NCBI GenBank assembly: GCA_025603075.1
Contig: MU626258.1
Span: forward strand, 135,457-199,456
Direction: 5' to 3'
DNA length: 64,000 nt
Source: Neoconidiobolus thromboides FSU 785
Lineage: Eukaryota; Entomophthoromycota; Entomophthoromycetes; Entomophthorales; Neoconidiobolaceae
Part shown: positions 35,173 through 46,272 of the stretch, one piece after another
Layout of the letters: every line of letters starts with the position of its first letter
Position numbering within the stretch: the stretch's first letter is position 1
Notes under the pieces: model-generated
Database searches by the model: none
Seen by the model: the letters and a program-made list of their open reading frames with translations, nothing else
Told to the model about the DNA's origin: nothing
Program-made: the position numbers and the translations under genes

Positions 35173-38100
35173 TCAAGCAACAAGAGGTGGATAATTCTTA
35201 TCAAACTCTTCCTTTTCGGCTTGGTAGTTATTAGTAATCTTTTGCCACTCTAAAGCAGACTTTTTAGCTATTATTTGGAATACTATTACTACTACACATA
35301 CGCGTAGTTTTTTCCTGGCTTTTGCGGTTGTAGGGCTAAAGGATGGAGGTGGATCCTTTGTCAGAGAAGAAAAAATATTATATGATGGTTTTCCCATATT
35401 CCCAACTGGTTTATATATATTATCATCAGCGTCGAAACCCATATCTCTCAAATGTGCAATCATTCTTTGTTCTCCTTTTTCAAACCTTCGTATAATTATT
35501 GAGTGATACTTCTTTTGGAAGGCTAGGCTTAAACGAAAATCTCTTTCCCTATTCAGCTTTTCTTTTGCATATTTACTTTCTATCAGAAACTTGTAAGCTA
35601 TATCCTTATATGGGCGTCGATATGTGTATACTTCAGGTTCATCAGCTATACTAGAGCCAGGTCCCTGAGGTTGTGAAGTGAACGAACTTTTGGAATCCAA
35701 TATTAGTTGAGGCGTACTATCTTTAGGGGATGAAAGTATACTTTGGTGTAAAATTAAATATTGGTCATTAATCTTAAGACTACTTAATGACATATATAAG
35801 CGTTCGCCAAATTCAACTAATTCCTGATTAAACTGAGTGGTATTAACAATTTGGAGTAATTGGTCATGAAGTTGGCTACTAGATTTAACGACATTCATAA
35901 AATTTTCCAGCAGATTTCCTCCCTCAGGTAGAGTGCTCACATTATAAAGTTTATTTAGAGCTTTAGGCTTTCTTCCGTTATTTAAATAACCTTTCTTTTT
36001 AGATTGCTCGATGAGGGCGATATTTATTTGTTTGAGATCATCTAAATCTGTTATATTATTTATATTTTTTGCTGCTTCTACATCAAGTTTGAGCTCAAGA
36101 TATTTTACTCTATCTAGCAAATCTTTATTTTCGGCAGCTATCTTTTTGAAATCAGCTAAATTTATTAAATTATTGGCATTTTTTGTTGCTTTTTCGTCAA
36201 GTCTAAGTTCAAGATACCTTACTTTATCTAGCAAATCTTTGTTCTCTTTACTTCCTTTTTCTAAATTTTTATCCTTGATAATATTTTTCATTACTTCTTC
36301 ATTGATTCTGGCTTCAAGATAATTCACTTTATCTAACAAATGCTTATTTTCACTAACCACTTGCTTGAAATCATCCAAGCTTGTTAGGTCATTGACATTT
36401 TTTACTGCTTTTTCATCAAGTCTAAGTTCAAAAATCTTTATTTTGTCTAACAAATCCTTATTTGCTTCACCCTTTTGTTCCAAATTTCTATCATTGATGG
36501 TGTTTTTCAACTCTTCTTCGCTGATTCTAGTTTCAAGATGCTTTACTTTATCCAGTAAATCTTTATTTTCATTACTTTCTTTTTCCAAAGTTGCAAACAT
36601 TTCTTTATTTATATCTACCAGTTCATCTCTCTGTCTTTTATAAAACCTAATTACATTATCAGCAACTTTCTTTGCTTTTTCAAATTCTTTTACTTTATCT
36701 TCAATTTTTTCAGTCTTAGACTTATCCTCACTCGATAAAAATTTTACTGGTGGGTTTTTTTTATCAAATTGGGCTTTGTCCAATTCGGATTTCAAACGTA
36801 TAATTTCTTGATTTAATGAAATAACTTTAAAGTTCAATTTAGAATACTCCTCATTTGTTACAATCCCTTCTTGGTTTGTTAAACTTTCCCTTTTTTTAGT
36901 AATTTCATCTTTATTTTTTTGCATCTCGAAATTAAGTCTTTCAATCTCAGCCTGATACTTTTCTAAAATTTGGTCTCTCTTTTCAAGATCCTGGTTTAAA
37001 TTTTCTTTCTCGAGCATTAAAAAGTAAGCTTTCTTTTCCGCTTCTATCATTTGATGAAATTCTTGAGTATGAGTGGTAAGTAGTTGACATAAATCATCAA
37101 TCTTCTTTATAGTTTGTTCATCACCTTTTGGTGCCTTGTTTAAACTTTCTATATTCCGAGCCAAATTTGCCATCGATTTAGAATTCATTAGACTATTAGA
37201 TTGATTGTCCCTTTGAATTTCCATTGCTTTTAAATCAAGACATGCGTTTAGCCTTTGAACCAAGATTTCTAATTCTGCTACTCTGCTCTTAGAATTGAGC
37301 AACTTATCATTTAAATCCTTCAACTGTAAGTTTTCCATAACTAAGTTGTGATCATCGTTTTCCAAATAACTAAGCGAAGGCATATCAAATATCGATGAAT
37401 TGAAGGATTCTTCTTTTTCAGTCATTGACTCAAGCTTTTCCTTACTGTTGAATTCTTCATTTATCATAGCAATGGACTTTCGTTGTTTATTTGGGGTAGA
37501 CATTAAAGGAAATGTTTGCTTATTGCTTTCTTCTGTAAAAATATTTGATCCGGTTGGCAAGGTTCGTATCGATTTTTTCCCACTTGATAAAATAATTGTC
37601 TTTAGGCTACCAATATCCATATCCAAGGCTCTTCTTTGTTTTAAGAGCTCACTTTTGAGATTAAACATATTTGTAATTTCATCTTGGAGCATTTTATTAG
37701 AATCCTGTAGCTCTTTTTGCTTGCTTGTTAAAACTTGATCTTGCTTAACTAAATTTTCATAGTTTAATCCTGCCTTATTTAACTTAACGTCCATAGCCTT
37801 CGTTTTACTTGATAATGAGCGATATTGAGAATTAAGCTCACTATGCTTTAAAGTTAAATCTTCAAGCTCCTTTTTAAGATTAAGGTTCTGTGAATAAACG
37901 TTCTGGTATGCATTCCCATGCAATAAGTTCCTTATCTCCGATTCTCTTTGTGATTTTAATACTTCAACCTGATCCTTTAATTCTTTGTTTTCTTCTTCTA
38001 GGTAGTTGTTGCGCTGGCTAAGTATTGATCTAGCTTTATTTTCAGGCTCATATTCTCCTTTTAACCTGTTTAGCTCCTTTTCTAAAGAATCCTTCTGCTC

Positions 38101-39468
38101 TTTAAAATAATTCAATTGCTGATAATATGAATTCTGCTTCAAAAGTGAAAAATTATTTTCTTTATTTAATCTCTGGTTTTCTTCTTCTAATACAGTGATG
38201 GATTTTCTAAGTACCTCCATTTCATCATGAGTATTGTCCTTACTTTTGTTTTGAGATTTAAACTTTATATCTTGCTTATCTGTTTTCTTATCGATTATAC
38301 TATTAGAATCAGCTAATATTTTGTTGTTGTATTTAAGAGATGCGTTTATATTTTCAAGCTCATTTATTTTTTTAAAAAGGGATTCTCTATCTTCACTCCA
38401 ACTTTCTTTTATTCTTTCATTTTCTTCGTTGATATTACTAAGTTGAATGCCCAAATTTTGGTTTTCCTCCCTTAGATTATTTATGTTTTCCTCCAATTCG
38501 GCTATTCTTTCGTCTGAACTCTGATAAGCAATGCCATACTGGTGCTCTTGCCCATTATTGACTCCATTTTCTTTGACTCTATTATTAAGTTCACTTCTAG
38601 CATCGTTTAGGCTAGATTTTAATAATACTTGGCGTTCTTTAAAAAGCTCATTATCCTTTTCAAGATCAGAAATCCTATCTTGAAGCTGCCAATTAAGCTG
38701 AGTAATGGCTTCATGACTTTTGGATTGATGTCGAAATTCTTCGTTTATTTTCTGATATTCATCTTTAGCACTATTCAAAAAATTAATGATGAAATCAAAG
38801 TCATGGATTGATAATTGTAAAAACTGGTTTTTTCGTGGTGGTAATGGATCACTTTGAACCCCCTTATCATTTTCAGAAAATATCGAATCTTTTGGTAAAT
38901 TACTATACTTTAGATTTGGAACAGCAGTGCTTTTAAACTCATTTAGCCTTGTTACTATTTGCTCCATTGTGTTTAAAACATCTGTTTCTATACTATATGT
39001 AGGTGGGTCTACTCCAGGCAACGGGGGCATGAATTCTAATCCATTGGCATTCAGCCCCGAATGGATTGAAATATGATTCGGAACTACAACTCCTTCGTTT
39101 TCTTTGAAAATCTGTAATGCCGATGTACTTTGGGATTTATTAGAGTTACCTGGTGTTATTTTTATACGTTCTTCAGAAGATCTATCTCCTTCATTTTTAA
39201 AAATTTGTGATTCAAATGCACTTTGAGATCTACGCCCATCACCAGATACTATCCTTATATGTTCCACAGGAGAATCTGTAACTGTATTAAGAGGCCCTAA
39301 CTCCGGCGAGCTATATGGTATTGGAGGCGGCAAATCATGCCTTTCGAGATATATACCTGATATACTTTTCGAGCTATCATTAAGCATTTCTCGGAGATAA
39401 GGGGGCATATCATCCATAGAATCTTCTATATCCATGGCATCATTGTAATAGTTTGGTTCACTAGCCAT
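35173..39468 (-). CDS. Coiled-coil protein with PACT-like C-terminus (Pcp1/Spc110/pericentrin type)
   Basis: An intronless gene of 1431 residues. Residues 1-180 are low-complexity and Ser/Pro-rich. About 215-1200 is almost unbroken coiled coil, and residues 1283-1431 form a distinct C-terminal domain. That domain contains RERDFRLSLAFQKKYHSIII, RRFEKGEQRMIAHLRDMGF and, after a linker, VIVFQIIAKKSALEW. This order (R-x-FR-x-xL-x-x-QKKY, then MIA-x-L-x-x-MG, then a basic helix ending in W) is that of the PACT domain, which anchors pericentrin, Pcp1 and Spc110 at spindle pole bodies through calmodulin. I do not see a clear gamma-tubulin-binding CM1 motif in the N-terminal part. The likely role is spindle pole or microtubule-organising centre scaffold. 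Residues about 965-1160 are built of internal repeats. Confidence 0.72.
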   Translation of the reverse strand: MASEPNYYNDAMDIEDSMDDMPPYLREMLNDSSKSISGIYLERHDLPPPIPYSSPELGPLNTVTDSPVEHIRIVSGDGRRSQSAFESQIFKNEGDRSSEERIKITPGNSNKSQSTSALQIFKENEGVVVPNHISIHSGLNANGLEFMPPLPGVDPPTYSIETDVLNTMEQIVTRLNEFKSTAVPNLKYSNLPKDSIFSENDKGVQSDPLPPRKNQFLQLSIHDFDFIINFLNSAKDEYQKINEEFRHQSKSHEAITQLNWQLQDRISDLEKDNELFKERQVLLKSSLNDARSELNNRVKENGVNNGQEHQYGIAYQSSDERIAELEENINNLREENQNLGIQLSNINEENERIKESWSEDRESLFKKINELENINASLKYNNKILADSNSIIDKKTDKQDIKFKSQNKSKDNTHDEMEVLRKSITVLEEENQRLNKENNFSLLKQNSYYQQLNYFKEQKDSLEKELNRLKGEYEPENKARSILSQRNNYLEEENKELKDQVEVLKSQRESEIRNLLHGNAYQNVYSQNLNLKKELEDLTLKHSELNSQYRSLSSKTKAMDVKLNKAGLNYENLVKQDQVLTSKQKELQDSNKMLQDEITNMFNLKSELLKQRRALDMDIGSLKTIILSSGKKSIRTLPTGSNIFTEESNKQTFPLMSTPNKQRKSIAMINEEFNSKEKLESMTEKEESFNSSIFDMPSLSYLENDDHNLVMENLQLKDLNDKLLNSKSRVAELEILVQRLNACLDLKAMEIQRDNQSNSLMNSKSMANLARNIESLNKAPKGDEQTIKKIDDLCQLLTTHTQEFHQMIEAEKKAYFLMLEKENLNQDLEKRDQILEKYQAEIERLNFEMQKNKDEITKKRESLTNQEGIVTNEEYSKLNFKVISLNQEIIRLKSELDKAQFDKKNPPVKFLSSEDKSKTEKIEDKVKEFEKAKKVADNVIRFYKRQRDELVDINKEMFATLEKESNENKDLLDKVKHLETRISEEELKNTINDRNLEQKGEANKDLLDKIKIFELRLDEKAVKNVNDLTSLDDFKQVVSENKHLLDKVNYLEARINEEVMKNIIKDKNLEKGSKENKDLLDKVRYLELRLDEKATKNANNLINLADFKKIAAENKDLLDRVKYLELKLDVEAAKNINNITDLDDLKQINIALIEQSKKKGYLNNGRKPKALNKLYNVSTLPEGGNLLENFMNVVKSSSQLHDQLLQIVNTTQFNQELVEFGERLYMSLSSLKINDQYLILHQSILSSPKDSTPQLILDSKSSFTSQPQGPGSSIADEPEVYTYRRPYKDIAYKFLIESKYAKEKLNRERDFRLSLAFQKKYHSIIIRRFEKGEQRMIAHLRDMGFDADDNIYKPVGNMGKPSYNIFSSLTKDPPPSFSPTTAKARKKLRVCVVVIVFQIIAKKSALEWQKITNNYQAEKEEFDKNYPPLVA
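36025..36580 (-). repeat. Internal coding repeats in the coiled-coil gene
   Basis: Five successive units of about 37 codons share N-K-D-L-L-D-K-V-x-x-L-E-x-R. Two types alternate: one continues with ISEEELKNTINDRNLE, the other with LDEKAVKNVNDL. The pair forms a higher-order repeat of about 73 codons. The unit keeps the heptad frame approximately, so it lengthens the rod. Confidence 0.8.
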
Positions 39469-40156
39469 TTTATTCGAATTTTTGATACAAACCCTTTGCT
39501 ATCTAACTTTATAGTTAAAAGATGCAATATTATAAAAGAGAACAGATTATGATTAAATAGTCTTCCTGTTTTTAATTCCCAAAAGATGAATTATCCTCTG
39601 TTATTTCAATCATGATTTAATCAAATCAAACACGGCTATTTCTTAAATAGTCAGATATTATTGGACTTTGCAAAGTAGAACAATAAAAAGAAGTCGAAAA
39701 TAACTGATAATATATAAACAATAAAAATTATCACCAATTTATTACATTTTCTATATAATCGAGTGGAAATATCAAACATAGATTATACATTAAAAGCAGC
39801 ATTACACTTATTTTGGACTTTTTGAGCTTAATAGTACTAGAGTCAAACTAGAACTACCTTCAAGTAATAGGAATGCCAATATTAAAAATATATCACAATC
39901 TTTATAAAATGCGACCAAAAATATTGAAATACTAGCAAAGATATTATAAGTCAAAAATCAATCACTCACTATAAATTAAAATTAGCATCTTAGAAGTTAA
40001 AACTTATCCTCCGTATAATTATTTAATGCAAGTTAAGTTGATCTTACGATAATTATTTTTACTTTATCTAAAAAATGTTATAAATAATAGAATTAAACTA
40101 ATAGTATAAATTTTTTTGCTCGCTCATTGATAATAATTTATTTTAGTGTAACTAAT
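39469..40156. other. Intergenic stretch upstream of the coiled-coil gene
   Basis: Nearly 700 bp of AT-rich sequence with no supported gene; it carries the promoter of the coiled-coil gene and the 3' region of the Atg29-like gene. Confidence 0.5.
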
Positions 40157-40637
40157 TCAATCTTCTTTAATTATCCCTCTAGAAATCACTTTTTCCTCTT
40201 CTTCTTTTATCATAATTTGTTCTTTAATAGCTTTTGTTTTACTTTCATATAAAATCGCTGAGTGCTTAATTACGTTTGATACCGGTATTGCCAATCGTTC
40301 AGAAATTTCCTGCCCTAAATCTTTATTAATATTCATATCTTTTAAGTCTTTTAATAAATACAATCTTTTGATTCTTTGATACCAGAATTTAAGAACTCCC
40401 ATAATATTGCTTCTTTTTCTTTTGTCCAGGTCTGCTAAAAAGTTCGTATTATACAATTTATTATATATATATTTATATAACCTTATCGGGTGGAACATAG
40501 GATTCTGGTCGCTTAAAAGGAAGCTTTATTATAACATTTAGAGATTTCATGCCCTCAATTGCATCATTCTTTATGCTATTTACTAATGAGTTATCATCTA
40601 TATTTTCGGATGATGTATTTTTGTTTACTGGATCCAT
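40157..40637 (-). CDS. ATG29: Atg29-like autophagy scaffold protein
   Basis: Splicing reveals a small protein of about 120-130 residues. Exon 1 (40637-40482) encodes MDPVNKNTSSENI through VIIKLPFKRPESYVPPDK. Exon 2 (from 40434 or 40431 to 40383) encodes QTWTKEKEAILWEFLNS. The last exon encodes ISERLAIPVSNVIKHSAILY and ends KEED-like at 40157. The order R-P-x-x-(Y/F)-V-x-P-P, then W-x-x-x-K-E-x-x-LW, then a second helix with P-V followed by AxLYE, is the Atg29 N-terminal domain. Atg29 works with Atg17 and Atg31 at the phagophore assembly site in yeast and other fungi. The acceptor of the second intron is uncertain: sites giving introns of 35, 44 or 68 nt all keep frame, and the 44-nt choice gives the best fit to the family spacing. 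The acidic C-terminal tail is short compared with Dikarya. Confidence 0.7.
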
Positions 40638-41329
40638 ATATTCTTTGTTCTGAGTTCTTAGGTAAGGCCCTATGTATATTTCTACGTATATAATTCGAGA
40701 AATGTTTATAAATATAAAAGATGCATAAAAAGGCTTTGGTTCATTTTTAAAGATACCAAATTTAATCTAGATTATCAGATTTGCCCAATTTATTTCCAAG
40801 CTTAACAAATCTTGACACTAGGCCACCAGATTAAAAAAGTTACAGTCCTCACGCTATGGTTACAAGAGAATATAAAATACTACAGTGAGTATAATCAGTA
40901 GACACATAAATAGGATTATAATTTAAAGCTATGTATGCACTGTAGAGGTTAGGTTTCATATTTATTTAAAGTATTCTAGAATTTAAGTAGTTTACTGTCT
41001 AAAATCAATTTAATTTATATATGTTTATCATTGTAGTATCTATATTGCCCTTCATATCCTAAATATTAATACCTTGTTGATTTTGGTTTATACGAAGCCT
41101 ATAGGATATATAGACGCTTAAGTAGTTAACAAATTACTAATTATTTATTGTATGGCAATTTCAATCTTTCATTAAATCGCTTTAATGTTGAAATATTTTA
41201 ATTCAAAAAAATAATTTTACTATAATGAGTCAAAGTATATATGATTAACAAATTTAATAAGAATCATTTTTTCTAAAAAGATAAAGAATTAAGATTAAAT
41301 ATTGTTTAGCCTTTATAGTACATCATTAT
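40638..41329. other. Intergenic stretch
   Basis: Promoter side of the Atg29-like gene and 3' side of NDUFAF3. No further gene seen. Confidence 0.5.
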
Positions 41330-41909
41330 TTAGTTCTTTGGTGGAAGAATTACTGCTCCAACTAATCTTCCTTCTTCGATTAAAACATTATATGTCGAGC
41401 ATGCATTTCTCTATATAAAATTAAAAAATGAAAATACTCAAAAAAAACGAAATTTACAGTATCCATTATCTCGATTTGGATTCCAAGAGAATTAAGATAA
41501 GATGTTATTGATTTACCTAATGGTACCATACTTTTACCCATTCCAAATATCATCAGCTCTTTACAAAATTAGTAAAAACTATATAAATTTCAAAAAAAAT
41601 ACCAGGCTTTGGGCGTACAATTTCAAATACTTTTAAACTTTCCAATGGTAGATCATCATCAAAAACTGGCCTTTCAACCTTCCATTGAAAAGGTAGCCCA
41701 TGGATTAAAAGCATTGGACCATCTGAGTTATAGCCTCCAGTTGTCGTAAAACCCTTGCTATTAAACCTTTCTATATAAATTGGAGCTTGTTGTTGATCCT
41801 CAAAAAGTGATGGGAAATTGAGACCACCATCCAACAATCTTCTACTAAGACCAAAGCATCTTTTTTGGTAGAGCAATGATCCTCTGAGTAATTTTGCAAC
41901 TTTAAACAT
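41330..41909 (-). CDS. NDUFAF3-like complex I assembly factor (Mth938 fold)
   Basis: Three exons (41909-41603, 41558-41458, 41410-41330) give 162 residues in frame. The N-terminus (MFKVAKLLRGSLLYQKRCFG) is basic and amphipathic, as in a mitochondrial targeting sequence. The conserved body has IERFNSKGFTTTGGYN, LLIHGLPFQWKV, FEIVRPKPELMIFGMGKSM and the family end DTRNACSTYNVLIEEGRLVG. This matches NDUFAF3 (C3orf60), needed for early assembly of mitochondrial complex I. Its presence implies that the organism keeps a multi-subunit NADH dehydrogenase. It is divergent from RAD7 with 260 bp between starts. Confidence 0.9.
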
Positions 41910-42169
41910 TTAAAAAATAGTAGTGTGAGATATTTAGAACTATGTCCAAAGCAAATTAGAATCCTTTTGGGCAAGGGAAGTTTTCTCATTAACTCTTCAT
42001 TTAAAGTTTTAAATTTGATTGGTATTTAATTCTAGATATCCAATTAAACTTATACAAAAAAACTGAGCTTTATAAGTGACCTTGAGACTAATTTGGTAAA
42101 TTAGGAGCTTAATCCATTTAAATCCAACTTTAGCTATTAATCGAGAATCTCTCTTTAAAAGTTTTAAAT

Positions 42170-44227
42170 ATGGTTAGGAATAATCGATCCGTTCGTGGGC
42201 CAAGATCAGCATTAACAAGTTTTTTAGAAGTATTAATTGAATTATACCTAAAAATTAATCTAATCTGTATCTTAGGAACGTGGTATTAGAAACACCAATC
42301 CAGCACCTACTGCACAAAGAAATAGAAATGGTAGTGAAAGCACAACTACAGAAATTCAACAAAATAATCGAGAAGCTACCATCGTTGAAGGAGATGAAGA
42401 GGAAGCTAATCAAGAAACTGCCGAAGTATTTGTAATTGCAAACCCTGGAGTTCAAGAAGTAGAAGCTGAGCCAAGTGGTGTTGTAACAGAATCAAGAGCT
42501 AGACAAACTACGGATGATATAATAATTGAAGGACCGAGCACTAGCAATAGACGACCAAAACGTAACTTGAAAAAAAAAAAAAAAGCGAATAGTGACGATG
42601 ATGATGATGAATATATACCGGATTTAATTCCTGGTGGGGATGATCCTAAGGCGAAATTTAGTACTAAGAAAAAGCCTAATCGCAATGAAGATCGTGATTT
42701 TGAAGGGGTAACTTTTTGTGCTAATTGTCAAAAACGGTTTGTTGTAACTCAAGCCTGTCGAAGAGATAATGGCTCTATTTTTTGTGAATCCTGTACTAAA
42801 AACCCAAAAAATGGTGAGAAAAATAAGATTAATAAAATGAATGCAAAGCAGACTAAAAAGCGACGCCGCAATAATGCATTAACAGGTGGTATTAATTTCT
42901 TTGATAAAGATGAGCTTCCGACATTAATGAGTGTGTGTATACAAGTAAGTTTTTATCTTTATAATTATACCAAATTTATAATATGAATAGATTATTTCTG
43001 ATAATATTGATGACGTCGACTCTTTTGGCGGCATTTCGTCATCATCACTAGTTCAAATTTCTAGAATCTTATCAAAACATAGACGTTTAGATGATTTAAC
43101 GTTGCCATTATTTCTTTCGTCAAATCCGAGTATCATTCATTTATATGATACAGCAAGTAATTTTTATATTGTTCAATAATGATGAAATATTTATATTTTT
43201 AGAATTAAATGAAAATAGTTTATTGAAAATAGCAGATCTAGGAGCCGAAGTCCATGATCTAAAGTTACAATTTTGTGGTCGTATGAATGATGAAATCCTA
43301 TCAACTTATGCTAGTAGCTTCACCAACCTTACTTCATTTACTTTGCACGGGTCTTTTTTAGTCACTGAAACAGGCTTCTCGACTTTTTTTGGAAAACTTG
43401 GTAGCAAGTTAAACCATTTATCAATTCATTTTGCCCCTAAATTTTCATTAAATGCTATGAAATCAGTGGTTGACAATTGTAAGGAACTGAAATCCCTTTC
43501 ATTAAGTTCATGTAGTAAGTTGACGGATGAATGTATTTCATTATTGGTTTATAAAGATGAAATAAGTACCGAAAATAGTAAAATGCTACCAAGCTTACCC
43601 AATTTGGAAAAGTTAGACTTTAGCGATTCTGGAGAACTTTGCTCAGATGAAAGTTTGATTTTGACATTACCAATAATTGGAAAGAAGTTGACTACTTTAA
43701 ATCTTTCAGGATGGAAGAATTTATCCGACGATGCCATTATTTGTGGAATCAAAGAGCATTGTACAAATCTGGGTGACTTAAACTTAGCGAAAGCAGAAAA
43801 ACTTACATCAGAAGGTATTGTAAACCTTTTGACTGGCTTATGTAAAGAAGAATCTATTGGCTTAGGCTTAGATGTGCTAAACTTAAGTAACTGTAGCATT
43901 TTGCTCAATGATACTGTAGTTGAATGTTTATTCAAGTACCATCATTTTAGTATCAAACATTTATATTTAAACGGTTTGGATGGTCTTACTTCTAATGGTT
44001 TAAAAAATGCAATCAATACATATAAACCAAGATTATTAACTACATTGAACGCTTCTTGGGTTAGAGCAATCAGTGACCCTCTCTTGGAAGGCGTTTTTCC
44101 AAATTTAAATTCACTCAAGGATCTAACTGTTTGGGGCTGTCACCAAGTTACTGAATCTCTTACTGTACCAATAGCTATGGAAAATTCCAAGTTTAGGATC
44201 ATTGGGAGAGAATGTGATACACTCTAA
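42170..44227 (+). CDS. RAD7: Rad7 nucleotide-excision-repair protein
   Basis: Four exons (42170-42229, 42276-42944, 42991-43156, 43203-44227) give 639 residues. It opens MVRNNRSVRGPRSALTSFLE followed by ERGI, the diagnostic Rad7 start. A long acidic and lysine-rich linker (about 30-160) carries runs of K and of D. A four-cysteine cluster (CANC ... C ... FCESC, about 168-195) is typical of the family. Leucine-rich repeats run from about 300 to the end (NLEKLDFSDSGEL, LTTLNLSGWKNLSDDAI, LKDLTVWGCHQVTE). With Rad16 it senses damage in non-transcribed DNA and joins a Cul3-type ubiquitin ligase. The first exon is only 60 nt. Confidence 0.93.
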
Positions 44228-45175
44228 ATATATATTATCTATGGGGATGAAATCTAATTTATACTCATTCTGTATTTTTCCTAGTAAGCTTAAGAAATCA
44301 TATACCATAATAAATCAATTCAGGTTAGTTTTCTATTCAGAACTTACTCAAGTTTTTATATATTAAAATTATATCAAATTAATGATATTAATCCCATATA
44401 ATTCATTTTTGTCATTGAAAGTTTGGTATATTATTCCATATATCATTTATTGATAATAAAAGCAAACAAATGGTTAAAAAAAACTAGGAGCCTTGTATAA
44501 TTTAAATGCACCAAGGATTTTGGGTTATAAGTTAACAGTATCCTTAAAAGTATGAAACAGAGATTTCAATGTACTATAAAAGTTGATGTAAGCTTATAAC
44601 ATCAAACTTGTTTTTCAACTTTCCAAAGTTATAAAAATTTATTAAATATCAACCAAGCTAAAGACTATCTGTAAAAGAAACCTGAACTCTCTCCCTTTGC
44701 TTAGCCAAAAATATCTTCATTTGACAAAACCAATATGGAAAAAGAAGCTTTACTTTCGAAAATAGCAACTCACTGCGGATTAGATGATTAGCAATAAAAA
44801 TTTTATTGTTTTGGCAATTATTTGAATTTGTAGAAAGTTATAAAATTATTTTACCAAGTAGCCCATTATAGACTGTATCAGCTGTGCCAATTCAAATATA
44901 AAGATATGCAACTATAAACTTGTTTATAAAGAATTAAAAGAACAATAATACTATAAATTTATTGAATTTTAATTGAAGAAAATTTAATAATGAATAAAAA
45001 CAGTAACAAAATAGCTGTACTATTTAGCGAGTTTCATGCATCCTTTAAAGAACATTCGTAATCATACTTCAGAAACCCTTGATTTTATATGAACAAGATA
45101 TAAATAATTTATTTAAAGATTACAAGCTAAAAAACGTTTAACTAAAATTTGTAAAAATGGAAAAGAATTACCTTT
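44228..45175. other. Intergenic stretch between convergent genes
   Basis: RAD7 and the FYVE-RING gene converge here. A 19-codon frame at about 44735 stops at once and cannot be linked to anything by splicing. No other feature is supported. Confidence 0.5.
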
Positions 45176-46272
45176 TTAATGGAAGTGTATTGGACAAGAT
45201 GTATTTTGGAAAAACCATTCTTGGATACAACTTCTATGAAAGCAACATAAACAGTTAAGTCTTGCAATTCTGTCAGCTATTTACAATATATTATTACTGA
45301 TTTAGTATAAGTGTCATAAAACTTTACCTTGTTTGAACTCTTCTAAGCAAATAGTACACTCCTGCCTCAACATTGGAGAATCTTCTTCAAGGGTAAACAC
45401 TGTGATTTTTTAGTTGTTATTAAAATTCAAAAAATAGAGCGTACCTAAATAGCGTGAAGAATTATTCGTCCCATCGAAAGAATTGCCTTCTAAGCAGGCA
45501 TTGATATGTGTTTCATGGTCCTCTTTATTTGCTGAGATAGCAATAAGCCTTTTAGAGCATACAGGACATTCAGTAAGTATACTTGCTTGACTATCTGTTC
45601 GTTTTAATAATACAGGTATTTCAACCGGTGGAAGCCTAGGGCCAGAGCGGATAATTTTATAACATGGATCACAAACTCTTTGAGGAGTGGGTGCCTCTTC
45701 TTCAGAATTTATAGATCCAGAGAGATCGTAAGTTAAATGATAATTTTTTAAATCAATTCTTGCGCTTGAACAACTGTCACAATAGATTAATCCACAACGC
45801 CTTAAATAAAGCATTAATCGCATCAATTATTTTATAAAAAGTAAAAATGTTACCTGCAATGATGACGCCTTACAAATAAACTAAAGGGTTTCTGACAGGA
45901 GCGACATCCTGATACATCACTATCTATTTCCCAAAATTGGCTTTGTAAGGAGATTGGGTTACTATTCTTGTTAGAGTTAATTAATCGTGTAAAGATAGGG
46001 GAGCTTGTTGAAAAATTTGGGTTAAAATAAACTGGATCTGTTTGAGACATACAAATAGAATCTGTTTCATATAGCCTATTATCCATTGTCTCGTTTGAGC
46101 CTTGATTCATATTAATTTCAGTCCTTGTTCTTTGAATAGTAGTTGATGAATTTGTTTCGGTTGTGCCTAAAGATCTTCCTAAATTACCAGTTCTTTGGTC
46201 TCTACTTAAAGAGTTATAATTAGGAGCACTTGAAGATAAGTTAAAGTTTAAATAATTAAATTGATCAAACAT
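45176..46272 (-). CDS. FYVE and RING protein, Pib1-like
   Basis: Four exons (46272-45854, 45800-45445, 45399-45328, 45276-45176) give 315 residues. Residues 1-110 are Ser/Asn-rich and look disordered. A FYVE zinc finger begins at W114 (FWEIDSDVSGCRSCQKPF) and contains the lipid-binding RRHHCRRCGLIYC, split by intron 1. It binds phosphatidylinositol 3-phosphate on endosomes and vacuoles. A further C-x2-C ... H-x3-H-x3-C finger follows (CPVCSKRLI ... HETHINAC). The C-terminus is a RING-H2 type (ECTICLEEF ... LNCLCCFHRSC ... CPIHFH) in which the last ligand is H instead of C. The whole resembles fungal endosomal ubiquitin ligases of the Pib1 group. Confidence 0.87.

Noticed and set aside
36011-38811. 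Several open frames on the plus strand rich in S, F and L
   Set aside because: They are the antisense of the repetitive coiled-coil gene.
44240-44260. TATGGGGATG string resembling a MITE end
   Set aside because: It is not followed by the family interior or a right end.
44735-44792. Short frame MEKEALLSKIATHCGLDD
   Set aside because: It stops after 18 codons and no following exon could be joined; not enough to call a gene.
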